Below, in pieces: positions 35,803 to 47,719 of a stretch of DNA of 64,000 nt. The notes beneath the pieces were generated by a model, which was given only the letters and a program-made list of their open reading frames with translations, did not search any database and was not told where the DNA came from. The stretch spans positions 64,525,249 through 64,589,248 of the forward strand of contig NC_088295.1 in NCBI RefSeq assembly GCF_032854445.1, written 5' to 3'. The stretch comes from Liolophura sinensis (taxonomy: Eukaryota; Mollusca; Polyplacophora; Chitonida; Chitonidae). Position numbers and translations under genes: made by a program. Each line of letters opens with the position of its first letter. Position 1 is the stretch's first letter.

Positions 35803-36075
35803 ATCCTTTAATTTATTTATTTGATTGTTGTTTTATGCCGTATTGAAGAATATTTCACTTATACCATGGCAGCTGGCAATATATGGTAGGAGAAAACCAG
35901 GGGATACTCATGACCATCTGCAGGTTGCTGTTAGACCTTCCCACCTAAGGTCTGAGAGGAAGCCAGCATGAGCTGGACTTGAACTCATACAGACCGCATT
36001 TGTGGGAGGCTCCAGGGTCATCGCCCCATACTGGCGTGCTAACCCTCTCATCCACAGAGGCCACCATCCTTTAAT
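35803..36075 (-). mobile_element. SINE family A, full-length copy with target duplication
   Basis: The element occupies about 35,813-36,065 (253 bp) on the minus strand: tRNA-like head at the right (GGCCTCTGTGGATGAGAGGG then TTAGCACGCC), B-box-like GAGTTCAAGTCC near 35,980, a diverged body, then an (AAAT)n tail at the left. Perfect 10-bp direct repeats ATCCTTTAAT flank it (35,803-35,812 and 36,066-36,075). The core differs from the other copies by several changes, so it is older. Confidence 0.92.
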
Positions 36076-36989
36076 ACTATCTCAGTTGGAGATGTTCAGT
36101 TACCAATATTAACAACTTCAACAGAGCATTAAAAGGAAGTATTTATAATGTGTTAGTGCATGCCTTGTTTCCAGCTTTTAGGAGCACTTAACGCAGCAGA
36201 ATTTACTTGAAATGCCAATAGGCTACTTTAAGATCAGCTGACTAAATTTCATCCAAAAGATTACGGGAATCAACATTTTCTTTTTATGATGAAGATGTAT
36301 GGGTTTACACTCAGAAAATCTTCTCTTGACCACATATTTTAAAGCTCTTTATACATGTCCACGAACTATTACGTGTTTTTACTATGATCAATTAACGTAA
36401 GGCATGAAGACCAAATTATAATACAAATGTTATCACCTTAATTTTGATTTTATTTTTAAAACATCTTCTAAAGAAAAAAAAAACAAGCCTAGAAAAGAAA
36501 AAGTTGTCTCTTTTTTGTCTTGAGGCAGGTGTTTGGAAGACAGCTATCATAAATTGCTTAATTCTTTCTGTTTTGGGGGGGGGGGGGTTTAGCATCTTTT
36601 GACACAAAAGGGTTACAATAAATGGCCATGGCCTAAAATCAACATGGTAAATGAAGTTCTTTTACAGTACTGTGTCAATCAACACTTGTTTCACAAGCTC
36701 TACCAGTAGCTAGAATAACAGCAACAGGACCTTTTCTTTTTGTACACATTTTATAGTATGGTATGTCCAGCTTATTCAAGTTAGATATACTCAACGTTCA
36801 TGCATGTATTTATTTATTTGTCTGACTGTTGTTTATAATGAAAGACATACTGTAAATCTTCAACCTTCTCCACCCCCACAACTTTTATCAAAAGAAGCTA
36901 AAATGATTCTCACGTGTCACTAAAGATGCAAGTTTATAAAACTGTGCAAATCAGTTTTATACACCCCATAGCTCTCTCAAAATGTTTCA
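36076..36989. other. AT-rich non-coding stretch with poly-G
   Basis: Contains 13 consecutive G at 36,575-36,587 and A-runs near 36,474-36,483. TATTTATTTATTTGTCTGAC then TGTTGTTTATA at about 36,807-36,838 may be a trace of a minus-strand SINE-A tail. No gene. Confidence 0.5.
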
Positions 36990-37291
36990 AAATATTAGTC
37001 ACAGAGGCAGTTGAAAAAATTGAAGAATTAGGGTACTCAAGAATTTTTATTTGTAAGCCACAAAGCAATAGCAAATTATCAACATTTTCCACATGTTTCA
37101 TACAGATTTGCACCCCATATTGGCTGAAGTGAGCTTCGACAAACATATGCCTGCATAAACTGCCCCACAACCGCTCACAATCAACAAGCAAGGCGTCATG
37201 AGCAATGAGGGTAGCAGAATCTAGAAATTCCCGGTTCAAAACTGGGTTTGAACATATTGCATCTTGTGTGCAAATGGTTGAGAGCTATGCA
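36990..37291 (-). mobile_element. SINE family C, copy 2
   Basis: On the minus strand, from 37,291 leftward: a degenerate tRNA-like part with B-box-like GTTCAAACCC, then TTTTGAACCGGGAATTTCTAGATTC (seen on plus as its complement at about 37,217-37,241), a CAATATGGGGTGCAAATCTG segment and GAAACATGTGGAAAATG. These words and their order correspond to copy 1 at 25,563-25,830. The 101-codon minus-strand frame is a by-product of the element. Confidence 0.6.
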
Positions 37292-38219
37292 TCCAGCTTA
37301 AATATTCCTTTAGGGTAGATGCTTGTAGCATTTTGAACACAATACAGCTCTTACGATAACGAGACCTAACGAGACAGGGTTTAACTCAGTTTGTAATACA
37401 TTACCACCAGTTCAGGTTTGCCTTCTACAGCATGTTCTTTTTTGCTGTTAACTTGGCACTGGAACTGCTTTACTTTCAGCTGTGCTCAATATTACATAAC
37501 ACAAGTGCAGGCTTGCCACTGCAACAGGAAGCACCTCATTCTTCAGCAGCAGCTGCAGTTTCAATTTGTTGCCTGAGCATTACTGCAGTAAAACATGAAC
37601 ACTGAATGACACCATGCCCGAGACAGTATTTGTAAAAAAAAAACCTTTACAGCCAAAGACCAAATGGAGAGTGAGGATTCAAACCATTTGGCACCTTTAA
37701 TACCGATGCCTATGTTCACTTATTCCTTAAAGGATCAAGCTACGTACGTGTAGCCTTTTACTTTTCAGGGTAATGTTAAACGATAATGATCAAGATAATC
37801 GGGATTTCTTTCTCATGATTTATGATTTTTGCTCTGATATCGTGTGTCTACCTCCCAAAATGGTGTCATACTGTACTTACAATACTCCCTCACTAAAGGA
37901 CTTACCCTGCCGATCTAACGATGCAGCCTGTGGGACATATGTTTCACCCAATCACATCATACTAACACAAAGCCAAGTAGACCTGGCTCCCACTTCGAGA
38001 AATTGCCTTAATGGAATTTGTAACATATCAGCTGTTCACCTGTACATGTGATGTTGCAGACTTAATTCAAAACTTGCAGTATGTGTAACTATAGCATCTA
38101 CAAAGCATGTAAGTATTCTGTTTGTTAAATATGACTGAGCTTGAGTGAGTTACTGCAATTTCCCTCGAGGTATAGCTAAAAAAAAACCCTAACACCCTCA
38201 GTTCTTCATCAGAATCTGG
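37292..38219. other. non-coding stretch without clear features
   Basis: No gene. The 92-codon plus-strand frame 37,773-38,051 has no domain. A-run at 37,634-37,642. Confidence 0.42.
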
Positions 38220-38320
38220 GCTAGCAAGGTCCTTCGCCATTTAATAATTGAAATCATACCTTTGAGCTAGTAAGGTCACCTGCACTTAATTATTTATCAC
38301 AAGGTATCTCTGTCAATGAT
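38220..38320 (+). repeat. diverged local direct duplication (about 50-bp unit)
   Basis: GGGCTAGCAAGGTCCTTCGC with AATAATTGAAATCATACCTT (38,219-38,265) is echoed by GAGCTAGTAAGGTCACCTGC with TAATTATTTATCACAAGGTA (38,266-38,308). Both units centre on an AATTATT-type core. Confidence 0.4.
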
Positions 38321-38420
38321 CATGTGGTATAATGTCAATAACATTATAGCTCAATATGTATGAATGACCTTGCATGTGTTGCTGAACAAATGTATACACA
38401 TGTCACATGTGCTCACATCA

Positions 38421-38470
38421 GTGAAATATTCTAGATTAAAACACCAATCAAATAAAAAAATAAATAAATA
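38421..38470 (+). mobile_element. orphan 3' tail of SINE family A
   Basis: GTGAAATATTCTAGATTAAA then ACACCAATCAAATA and an (AAAT)n run match the last part of family A. The rest is lost or diverged beyond recognition. Confidence 0.6.
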
Positions 38471-38881
38471 TTTAAATTAATACTGTCCTTGAATGATAAT
38501 GAAAGTTAGTAACTCATAAGAAGATACATGAGGGTAGTATTTCTTTGAGAAGTAACACTGCAGTTCACATCCATCTGTTGCTGCACCTTGTGCACCTTAC
38601 TAAGCTATAGCAGGAATATCACTGAACAAGTTAGTCAAGATTGATCTCTTGACCATGGCATTACTTGTTCTGGAGAGCATAGCATACCTGCAATTATTTT
38701 TTTGTATTGGTCAATCATCTCATGTGCACGACAAATTATAACTATACCTTTTGACCAATTTTTGAACATAAATGTGAGTGAATGTATATGATAATGAAGT
38801 CACTGAAAATCATCCATGAAGGATAAAAATTATACACTAGTTTTAGAGCACATCTGTGACCGCAGCCAACAGATGTTTTAA

Positions 38882-39061
38882 CTTTTGTATAGTATGCATG
38901 TTAACAAGGAAAAGATAATTCTTGGAGACTTCAATATCGATATGCTGTCTCAAATCCCAAAAAGATGGACTGAATGCCGTGATAGCCACACACTTACCCA
39001 GTTGATAAAAGAGCCAACAAGAATTAAAAAGAAATCTCTTAGGCCATATATACACAACTGA
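38882..39061 (+). pseudogene. LINE endonuclease C-terminal remnant
   Basis: A 59-codon frame includes IILGDFNIDML, the conserved GDFN block of APE-type endonucleases that nick the target DNA, then the usual TQLIKEPTR step, ending at TGA (39,059-39,061). The next residues (VLDLLFIDHKPAI, 39,077-39,127) resume in another register. The DH pair there is probably the SDH block, decayed. Confidence 0.85.
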
Positions 39062-39130
39062 TGCTGATAAAATTTACTTCTCTGGTGTTTTAGACCTCCT
39101 GTTTATTGACCACAAACCTGCCATTTTAGC

Positions 39131-39598
39131 TTGAAAAGAAATCACCAATATAAAACAGATAAGACACATAAAACCATTACATATCGATCTAAGAAGAACT
39201 TTGATGTTGATAGTTTTTGTGCTAGCTTGATGGCAGAAGACTGGTCACCTGTAGAGTCCCATACAAATCCCAATGAGATCCCTGACCACTGTATATTGTC
39301 TTTTCTCAAAATACTACACACACATGCTCCACTAAGGAAAAAACGTGTGAAGCACATAAAACAACCTGAATGGCTGACTGAAGATCTTATTTATGCCATG
39401 GTAGAATGAGAAAGGCTGTCAAAAATAAAACAAGATACTTTGTATAAAAAGATTAAGAATTTCATTAATGCCAAGATTCATAAAGCCAAAAAAAACTACT
39501 TCACATCACTAATCGAAAATGATAAAGGAAAAAACCCTTGGAAAATCTTAAAAACACTAAATAATCCCAAATCGAAAACCCCCCAATCATGTTGACAA
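39131..39598 (+). pseudogene. LINE linker between endonuclease and reverse transcriptase
   Basis: The frame from 39,131 has an in-frame TGA at 39,407-39,409 and continues in the same register to a TGA at about 39,596, with lysine-rich text typical of this linker (APLRKK, PEWLTEDL, KNPWKILKTLNN). The PW.T and W...N steps are common to Jockey/CR1-type linkers. The stops show decay. Confidence 0.75.
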
Positions 39599-39813
39599 CA
39601 CTTGAAAACACAATAGATGATCCGCTGGAAGTTGCACAGGAGTTTTAACACTTTCTTCAGCAAAGCTGCCACCCAACTGCTGCCAGAGAATAACCATGTC
39701 TCACCTGATTCCTTGCAAAACTGCAAGCATATGTCAATATCAAAATCCCACCAGGCAATAGCTTTTCTATACCTCCCGTTAGCGAACATTTTGTGTTAGA
39801 GTTTTTAAAGTGA

Positions 39814-40990
39814 ATGGACACAAAGAAAACTGCAGGTTTAGATGGTATCAGTGCAATATTCTCATTCTCTGACAAGGCCGAATCTGCCAGTAAAGCTGAA
39901 AACTATAGACCAATTTCAATATTACCAATTCTCTCCGAGCTATTAAAATGACACGTACACAACTACCTTTACACATTCATGATGTCTAATGATCTTCTCC
40001 ACAACAGTAGATCTGGTTTCAGAGCCCAACACTCCTGTCTGACAGTACTTACAAAATTAACTGAACAGTGGGCTGACTGAAGTTCTACGGATAATGAAGA
40101 AATTGTAGGTGCTAGGATGATAGACTTTAGTGGACCATAATTTGTTATTAAATAAGTTGAGACTATATCAATTTAGTAACACAACTCTCACATGGTTTTC
40201 CTCTTACCTTACATCATTGATGCAAAGAGTGTCAATTAGTAACATCTATTCAGCTCCTCTGATTGTTCAGAGTGGGGTACCCCAGGGTTCTATACTGGGC
40301 CCTTTACTGTTTACTCTGTTTTTAAATGACATGGTACTTTGTGTAAATGAGTGTAGCATTGACAACTATGCAGATGACACAACCTTGTATGTTTCATACA
40401 AGGCTGTGTTAGAGCTTGAACAAAAACTTCAAGTTGACATCAAAAGTGCTGAAAACTGGTGACTCCAGAATAAGATGATTATTCATCCACATATAACCAA
40501 GTTTATGTTGTTAGGTTCTGCCAGAAAAATAAAGAATAGTACAACTGACTATACACCATCAATAAGCACTAATAATGTACCGATTGAAAGAGTGTATACC
40601 CAAAGGCTGCTTGGTTTGCATCTTGATGAAAACCTCATGTTTAATTTTCATGTTAATCATGTATGCTTAACCGCTTCAAAATTGCTTTCTTTCTTAAGGA
40701 AAAACAGGACACTCTTCCCAGAAAACATTCGACTGCTGTTTTATAACAGCTATATACTACCTCAAATTTATTATTACTTAAGTATTTGGGAGAACTGCTC
40801 TAAAGACCTTCTAAATCAAGTTTTCAAACTGCAGAAAACTGCTGCCCGTCTTATACGGAATGTGGATCCGTCTTATACTGAATGTGGACAGACAGACCCC
40901 AACAACAGTTCTTTTCCAAAAGTTAAAATGACACACTATTCATCAACTTGTAGACTAATGCAAGGTTATCACCGTATACAAATCCCTTAA
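39814..40990 (+). pseudogene. LINE reverse transcriptase, broken copy
   Basis: Fragments: 39,814-39,951 (KKTAGLDGIS, NYRPISILP), 39,958-40,080 (SGFRAQHSC), then one register 40,130-40,990 interrupted only by a TGA at 40,460-40,462. Palm motif A is broken: MIDFS is followed within a few bases by VDHNLL, the usual KAFDT segment missing with a frameshift at about 40,130. Motif B region (GVPQGSILGPLLF, about 40,271-40,310) and motif C YADD (40,367-40,378) are intact. A further frameshift near 40,910-40,970 precedes the C-terminal KSLNDCFPAYM text. The enzyme would copy LINE RNA at a nicked target; this copy cannot. Confidence 0.92.
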
Positions 40991-41062
40991 TGACTGTTTC
41001 CCAGCATATATGTCAGCTCTATTCTCAATTGAATTAAACCCTGCTATGAAGGCACAGCCCTA

Positions 41063-41519
41063 AATCTGGTGATATTAGCTTACAAAGTTCAAGTGTTATC
41101 ATGTTTATGTACAAACTTGCCAGAAAACCTGAATGATCTGAATGACCTTGAACAAATGGACCAAACTCACAGAAAATGAATAGTTCTTGTTGGGAAAAGT
41201 TTGAAAATGCCTGTTACAGTGTGCATGTGGTATGTAAGTTTGGTAAACCTGGGAGCAGGAATGCAAGAAATGGAGTGTTTTATACACAGATGAACAGAGG
41301 AATGGAATGATGTCAACCGTTACACTCATTTTATGCCAATATGTCATTGTTTGGCCAGGAATCCAAAAAGAATTTTTTTTTTGCAACAATTTTGTTTCAC
41401 TATCGCATGTTACTTTTATTACTCCACGCAAGCCAGCTAGAGCATTTAATCACACGATTGGCAACATCGCATGTTCGCTGGTTATATAACACAGGAAAGT
41501 AACACTGACCAGAGCCTAC
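41063..41519. other. AT-rich stretch right of the LINE
   Basis: No further LINE motif. The minus-strand 108-codon frame (41,105-41,431) has no domain. Could include a LINE 3' untranslated part, unproven. Confidence 0.4.
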
Positions 41520-41960
41520 GTGTACCTCACACCATAGGAACTACTTTCTTCAGGTAAAGATCATTTCTCACCGGCCATAAATAGAGTCCTGATGACAATT
41601 GGATTAGCCAACACATTCTCAGCACTGTCTTCAACTCTCCCGTGTGAATGAAGCCATAGTGCCATTTCCACGACTGCCAGTCAAGGGCCAGCAAGCTCGA
41701 CCAGTTATTAAGTTGTGTCACTTTCTGATGGACACATCTAAAAACCCACCAACAGAACCGGAGGCTCTGTTGTCATGACAACATTTGTCAAAGCCGCCTT
41801 GTCTAAAGTAATTCACGACAACAATCCTTGACATTCACTTAGATATATTCTCCACTACTCCAATTTCATCAAAAGCCTTTTGGTCTGGTCCATCATATTA
41901 AGTGCCCTTTGCCTCCCCAACAAATCCCTGTCCATAGATGTCACAATTTCCAGACTGACA
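41520..41960. other. candidate conserved non-coding block
   Basis: Complex sequence with GC above the flanks and no repeat match; includes CGACTGCCAGTCAAGGGCCA near 41,671. A weak-to-moderate candidate. Confidence 0.22.
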
Positions 41961-43499
41961 AACAGACAGATGGAAACCTCATCACCTTGTGTATGGTTTC
42001 ACCTAAAGACATATAGCTAGCATAAATCCACTCAAGGACATATCTACAGCTTTAAAATCACCCTAGTTATTCATGAACCTACATCCACGGTTTGGAATAC
42101 TTCTTACATTTCCTTTTTCACAAACTCTCACAATTTATAGTTACATGTTGAAATTTTACTGACAATTTTTGATATATTTTATCAATTCCCAATCTATATG
42201 CATATATCGAACCAAATTCCCTAACACAATAATGTGTATGTACATGTAAGCAACAAATACACAGACTTGTATTTGCCAGACTGTAGGCGTATTAGCCTGG
42301 AATTAGCACCAAGGGAGAGCAGACTTGACAAATTAATGTTAGATGAGAGTATAAATGACAAAAAACATCTGTGCCTATTTCCAACATCACACCAACCCCA
42401 TCACTGTTGTATTTGATATGCAGCATAACCCAGTATCACATGGTGACCTGACAACCTAAATAACATCAAAACATGACTTGTTTTGCAGTTTTTTTTCAGC
42501 TTCATTTTCCCTTCAACAACAAGTTCCTTCATTTGACGGTGACATAACCCTGCTACTGGATACCCATGGTAGCACTCTGAGAGCAATAGCCGATCAAAAT
42601 AATACAAATATTTCTGACATTACATGCTCTAACAATGCTGCCAGCCTATCTCGAAAAAACACCATATGCAATATTATGTAATATAATATCTTCGTAATTC
42701 GTATAATAAATTCGTTGGTTGGCCAATTTAGGATATGACAAAAAGAGGAATTCACAGTCTAGTCTTCACAGAATAATACCCTCAGAATATGTATGAGTCA
42801 ACATCCTGAAAACATGTAAAATGTTGAAAAACTACAGTAATCAAAGTAAAATTATTATACAAAATGAGATTTGTGTGTTATCAGACAGGGTCATAGTTCA
42901 TGTCAGTCCGATTTCACATTGAAACCTGCCGGATTACATAAACTGCATCCCAAAATGAGCAAGCTAAGGTTCTATAAATAATAAGAAACTCAATCTACAA
43001 AATGCAACTTGAATATTGAAAAAAAAAAAAGACTTATTTAAATCTACAAAGCTTAACATGAAGAAATTTGCTTCAACATTAATTTTTTTCTGCTAGACTG
43101 ACTCATTTATAATTTGTGTATGCAGTACACCAAATGATTCTGACTATGCTTTCTTAAATTTCAACACTCAAGATGGTTAAGGATCCAAGTTGCAGCTCTT
43201 TCATGTAATAAACAAAATACAAAGGGCTCCCTTGAGGGTTGTTTCAATTATGTCGCCATCATACTTATTCTCAAGGTCTTCAGGGACTTCCACAAAGCCT
43301 GTTTGTTACAAGAGAATTATTGCATGTTTTTCACGAAAGAGAGGCCATTAAAATAGGTCCCTTGGTCTCCATTTACACTAAAGGTGAACTGTTCCCTTTT
43401 GCAGACATAGGAACACAAAGGATGTCAAGGAAGGAACACTATGGAGGACAGAAAACTGGGACATGGAAGACTTCCTGTGCACCAAGGTGAAAACTGAAG
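41961..43499. other. AT-rich non-coding stretch
   Basis: A-run at 43,019-43,030. Frames of 60-83 codons show no domains. Nothing identifiable. Confidence 0.45.
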
Positions 43500-43930
43500 C
43501 ATGTTGCCAGGCGAAAGAGGAAAAGCCGGAAGTATGCATTAATTGAGACTCGAAAGTGTCTGGTTTTCTTTGAAGCTAAAATGTCTGAAGGGAATTATTT
43601 CGGCAGACAAATTTCATCAACTCAACACGACCGGTAAAAGTTTGCAAAGGCCTTGGAACTATGGAACGGCGTCATTCTTGCCTCGTTCACTGTCCAGCAT
43701 TTAATCAAACGACCACGTTTGGTCTCCGGCTAATAGAAAACTGAGGAGCAATCTAGGGCTATTTCACACTCTGTCAGCAGCCTCATACTTCGTGGGTAGC
43801 ATGCAGTCATAACGTACATACTGCCATTAGCAAGAGGAGACAGAAGACTGTCCAGTCAATATGACCTCAAGACTGTTTAGTCTGGCAAACGTGCCAAAAA
43901 TTATGGTCAAATTAATGACTTAATTAAGAT
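43500..43930. other. candidate conserved non-coding block
   Basis: Unique complex sequence with CpG at 43,520-43,740 and TCAAATTAATGACTTAATTA near 43,907 (two homeodomain-type words in tandem). No open frame of note. Regulatory role is inference. Confidence 0.28.
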
Positions 43931-45700
43931 GCAATATACTGTTCATGTGGTGTTAAACCAGAACCATTTGCTTACAGTTGTTCTAGCTACACAGACAGAC
44001 AAATGTTGAACTTAAGTATATATTATTGCTATATAACAGTAATGAATGTTAGGTACAGTTACTTCAGCTAGTACAGATTCACAGATGGGAAAGTTGATAG
44101 ATGAGTAGCTAATGCTTGACGAAAATGAAAACCAAATGTTGCATTCAACATTGTTTAATTCACACCTTTCATGAACAGGCAGTCTTACCTTCAGACAATA
44201 AGCCACTAAACAGTCCACCCTGAACAGAAAAATTTCCATCCACTGTTGTCCATTGCAGCACAACAGTAAGTCAAAATGAATATGCCTCAAATTAAGGACC
44301 ACTTAAGTCTTCACTTCAGTTGAAAAAAGAAAAAGCCCCCTACTGTCTAACTTCTTTCAACGTTACTTTCTGATAGTGATATGTGTATGCTATACAGATA
44401 CAAATAACTATTACAACATCAAATTAATAAAAAAAAAAATTAAAATTGCTGATCTATGTCGCTAGCTCCGAGTCATCATATTTACTTTACAAAGAAGCCT
44501 ACAAAAGAAAGTGCACAAGGGGAAATAACTGAAGAAAATACACATATGATTGGCTATTGTGTCATGAACCCTGGATACAGCTTTGTGCATGAGATGTTGC
44601 TTGTTAATTAACCCAGGTATTATTCATGTCAGGTATTGTGGAATATCATGTGAATGTGGATACGCATCAGTGGATATTCACCAGTATACTAAGTGAAATT
44701 AACTGTGTGTACAGTTATTCTACTATAGAAGCATAGATCTTTGCATTCATGATGACTCAAAAATCAGAGGTTACAAAATAGATTTATAACCACTTGGTGC
44801 CCAGCTTCATAGCATCAATGGGTTCGTGGCATCAATACAAACCCAATGAAGATCTGCCTTACAGCATTTTCTGATCAAAGAAAGCAAATGTAGAATTTAA
44901 TATAGTCAGAAAACGAAAGATTTCACTGCTTCAGCAAACTTCATTTGCATTGTTATTAAATTGCTCACCAAATTAAAACCATTGTAACACACATTACGTT
45001 TGTGGTAAAACTAATATCTAAGACCTTGACCTCAAGGTCAGTAATTCTTTAGGTAACTTCAAAGCATACACCAAATGCTTACGTTTGTTAGCAAGCCACC
45101 AAGAAATCACAACCAGTGATGGCCATATGTTCCCGTTATTAAGTTAACTTGTGTGTTCAGTCACCTTTGGGAATCCAAGGTCAACTTTTCTTTCTGAAGT
45201 TTTCACGTCTTCTTGTACTCATGCAAGGTCAGTTACACCAGCGGATCTCAAAATACAATTTTTTTTTTCAGAACAGCAGTTGCGAATCTTAGCATCAGAG
45301 TGCTTTAATTGCCCTGGCTGTTACATAGAACATTTACATGTAGGGGCAACATGTGTAAAACAAATTGATCTGGAAATCCAAAAAATGACCTCGGGAACAA
45401 GACAAATTGCAGAGCTGAGCAACTCACACACATGCAGTTAATAATGAGCCCAATATGTTATCAGTTTAAAACAATAAACTTTCCTTCAAAGCAATGTTAT
45501 TACTTTTTCATAAAACCAAATATAATGTAACTGCAATTACTGTCATTTAGTTTGCCACTTCTTACGTGCACCAGAGATTACTACATACGTAATACAAAGA
45601 ATTGGATGAAACCACTTCGGGCTTGTGATCAGTGACTTTCAGCACCTAATAACTCGTACATAGGTCATTAATCACCAGATAACTTGGCCAAAGGTGTTCC
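43931..45700. other. non-coding stretch without clear features
   Basis: No gene or repeat family. Two frames of 96 codons (44,012-44,302 minus; 45,151-45,441 plus) lack domains. Confidence 0.42.
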
Positions 45701-45718
45701 TACAGAAACTACAGAGAG

Positions 45719-45955
45719 ATGACAGCAGAGTTTACTTTCAACATACCTTACCCCCTGATTATCAGAATCAACAATGATTCATGCCAATTAAATCCTCAAA
45801 TAAAGGCCTCCCAGAAAAGAAGGAAGGCACTAACCAACAATTTTTTCCAAGTGAAAAGGCATTTACTTACAACTGGTCAGAATCAACAAATATTCATGCA
45901 AACCATTAGAATACTTGATTAAAGAGCCCCCCAAAAAATGAGAAAGGAAAATCTA
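45719..45955 (+). repeat. diverged direct duplication, about 117-bp offset
   Basis: TCAGAATCAACAATGATTCA then TGCCAATTAAATCC..TAAAGGCCTCCC (45,761-45,815) is echoed by TCAGAATCAACAAATATTCA then TGCAAACCATTAGA..TAAAGAGCCCCCC (45,878-45,935). The upstream halves (TTTACTTTCAACA / TTTACTTACAAC) also correspond. It looks like an old tandem duplication of a possibly functional element. A 67-codon frame across part of it has no domain. Confidence 0.55.
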
Positions 45956-46221
45956 GAAATTCGCTGTCCAAAGCTTTAAGCTTGTCCTGAACCTGTTCTT
46001 CACAGTTTAAGACTTGACAATACATAAATCGTAATTAAATGTCACTTAGAAAATGATCGACAAACAATATCATCCTTGTTTGAGAGTATTCTCATGTGAA
46101 ATTACTACATGTAAAAATGTAACAAGTGTGAAAATACTGCGAGATATTTTGCTCTAGCCTTTTATTCAGGGCAATACTTGACCTACTTGTAGAAACTTTA
46201 ACCAAAATTTTGCAATTTGAA

Positions 46222-46343
46222 CATTTTATTTATTTCAGTTGTGTTTTTCGATCGCCCAGCATTATGGTAGAGCCTGCTGGAAACCTATGACCATCCACAA
46301 ACTGCTGGCAGACCTTCCCATGTATAGCCAGAGAGGAAGTCAA
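46222..46343 (-). mobile_element. SINE family A, decayed partial copy
   Basis: The plus strand reads, with many changes, the complement of the family A tail and body: TTTATTTATTT, CCAGCATTATGGT, GAGCC, ACCTATGACCATCCACAAAC, TGCTGGCAGACCTTCCCA, and GCCAGAGAGGAAGTC. The tRNA-like head is missing. Deletions removed part of the core. Confidence 0.75.
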
Positions 46344-47719
46344 TTTTAGATATATTCTGGTACAAGTGAATGTGTATCTGATCATTAGGGACTGGTCAAA
46401 ACAAATGGTGCTGGTAACATAGATTGGCAAATCACCATGACAACCATAAATTGTCAAATTTTTGAGGCAAACAGGAAGAAAATTTGAAACTTTAGCCTCT
46501 CAAATGCTACTTTGCAGGATCAAATTGTGAGAAAATTTACGAGCAAACCATTTAAAGGTCAGCCCTAGAAAAAACCTACACACTCAAAACACTGGTGCAT
46601 TGTGATCGATGACTGAGATCTGCAAGTGATATTTTCATTTTCTACAGTAAAAAATTCTGACCTTGAAGTCAAAAACAACAGGTCATTTACTGTGATGTAA
46701 AATAGCAGATTATGCTGAAATATGACAGTGGAGCCTGCGAATTTGGAATAAATGTCCATAAATGATGACACTCGATGATATTTCAATATATACATGTACA
46801 AGCTGACAAAACAAACAAGTGGGATTATAAACGTAAAAAAAGACAACCTTTTTTTTTGATTTTTGTAAATAAATAAAAAATGTAACATGTGACCAATCCA
46901 TGATGAGATATGAACTGATTTTGCATTAATGAAACCCCATTGTACATAGTATATTGCATTTTTAACTACATGTCTACTCTGTGGCATTAATAAATGTACA
47001 ATTGATTGAGTTAAATGTAATGCATTGAATGGCATAACAGAAGAAAAAAACAAAGCATAAAAGAATGACAGATCCACAAATAGATGTATTGGCAGTTGCA
47101 GTGAACAATATACATGTGTGCACTCTTAAGAAGGCATCCCAAAACTTTCTTGTCAGGAATTATGAAGGTCATGCATATTTGCATAACGTTATTAAATTGA
47201 GAAAGAGAAAAACTGTGCTTGATACAAAACAAACTAGCTCAAAAACTTCCATCTTCGTTACAAGCATGGCATACAGGATGTGGATGCTTTCAAAAATTGA
47301 GCGTTACTTTATTGGAGGAACACAAAGGTCCAGGTCAATTAAACAAGGTCAGATTATTAGCTTAATATGTCCCCATGAAAGGTCATGTCTATAGGAAGTT
47401 GCATAATTCCATACTGTTTGTTCAGTTTAAATCATAAAAAAGGTTAACAACTACAAGGTACATTGAAGAAGTTCAATACACATTACACATCTAGGAGTTG
47501 TAATTATTAGTTGTTCAGCAACATTTACTATGACAGTGCTTGTCAAAGTGTTCTCTGCTTGAACCCAATAAGCATGCAATCTCACAAAGCCACCCCAACC
47601 AAACTTTCACCAATGGCAAGGCAGTTCCCAAAGATTCTTTCTTTTCCAGATATCGCATTTAAAGAATGGACATTAAGTCAAAGATGAATGAAATTTAAGA
47701 TGCCTCACAACCATCATCT
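46344..47719. other. AT-rich non-coding stretch
   Basis: Contains the longest open frame outside the LINE (minus, 46,565-47,077, 170 codons), but its hydrophobic, phenylalanine-rich text reflects AT-rich base composition and has no domain. No repeat family. Confidence 0.4.

Larger units (their letters stand above)
38882..41062 (+). mobile_element. degenerate, 5'-truncated non-LTR retrotransposon (LINE)
   Basis: About 2.2 kb reads in order as the end of an endonuclease (LGDFNID, 38,921-38,941), a linker, a reverse transcriptase with KKTAGLDGIS, AENYRPISILP, SGFRAQHSC, SGVPQGSILGPLLF and YADD blocks, and a C-terminal extension ending with KSLNDCFPAYMSAL. Layout and motifs fit the Jockey/CR1/L2-type LINEs with an APE-like endonuclease; the clade is not resolved. 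There is no ORF1 and no full endonuclease, so the copy is 5'-truncated. Several stops and frameshifts make it inactive. Target duplications and poly-A or repeat tail were not found. Confidence 0.93.

Noticed and set aside
46565-47077. 170-codon minus-strand open frame, longest outside the LINE
   Set aside because: Phenylalanine-, isoleucine- and serine-rich text from AT-rich DNA, no domain, another frame open on the same strand, and T-runs inside. Chance frame.
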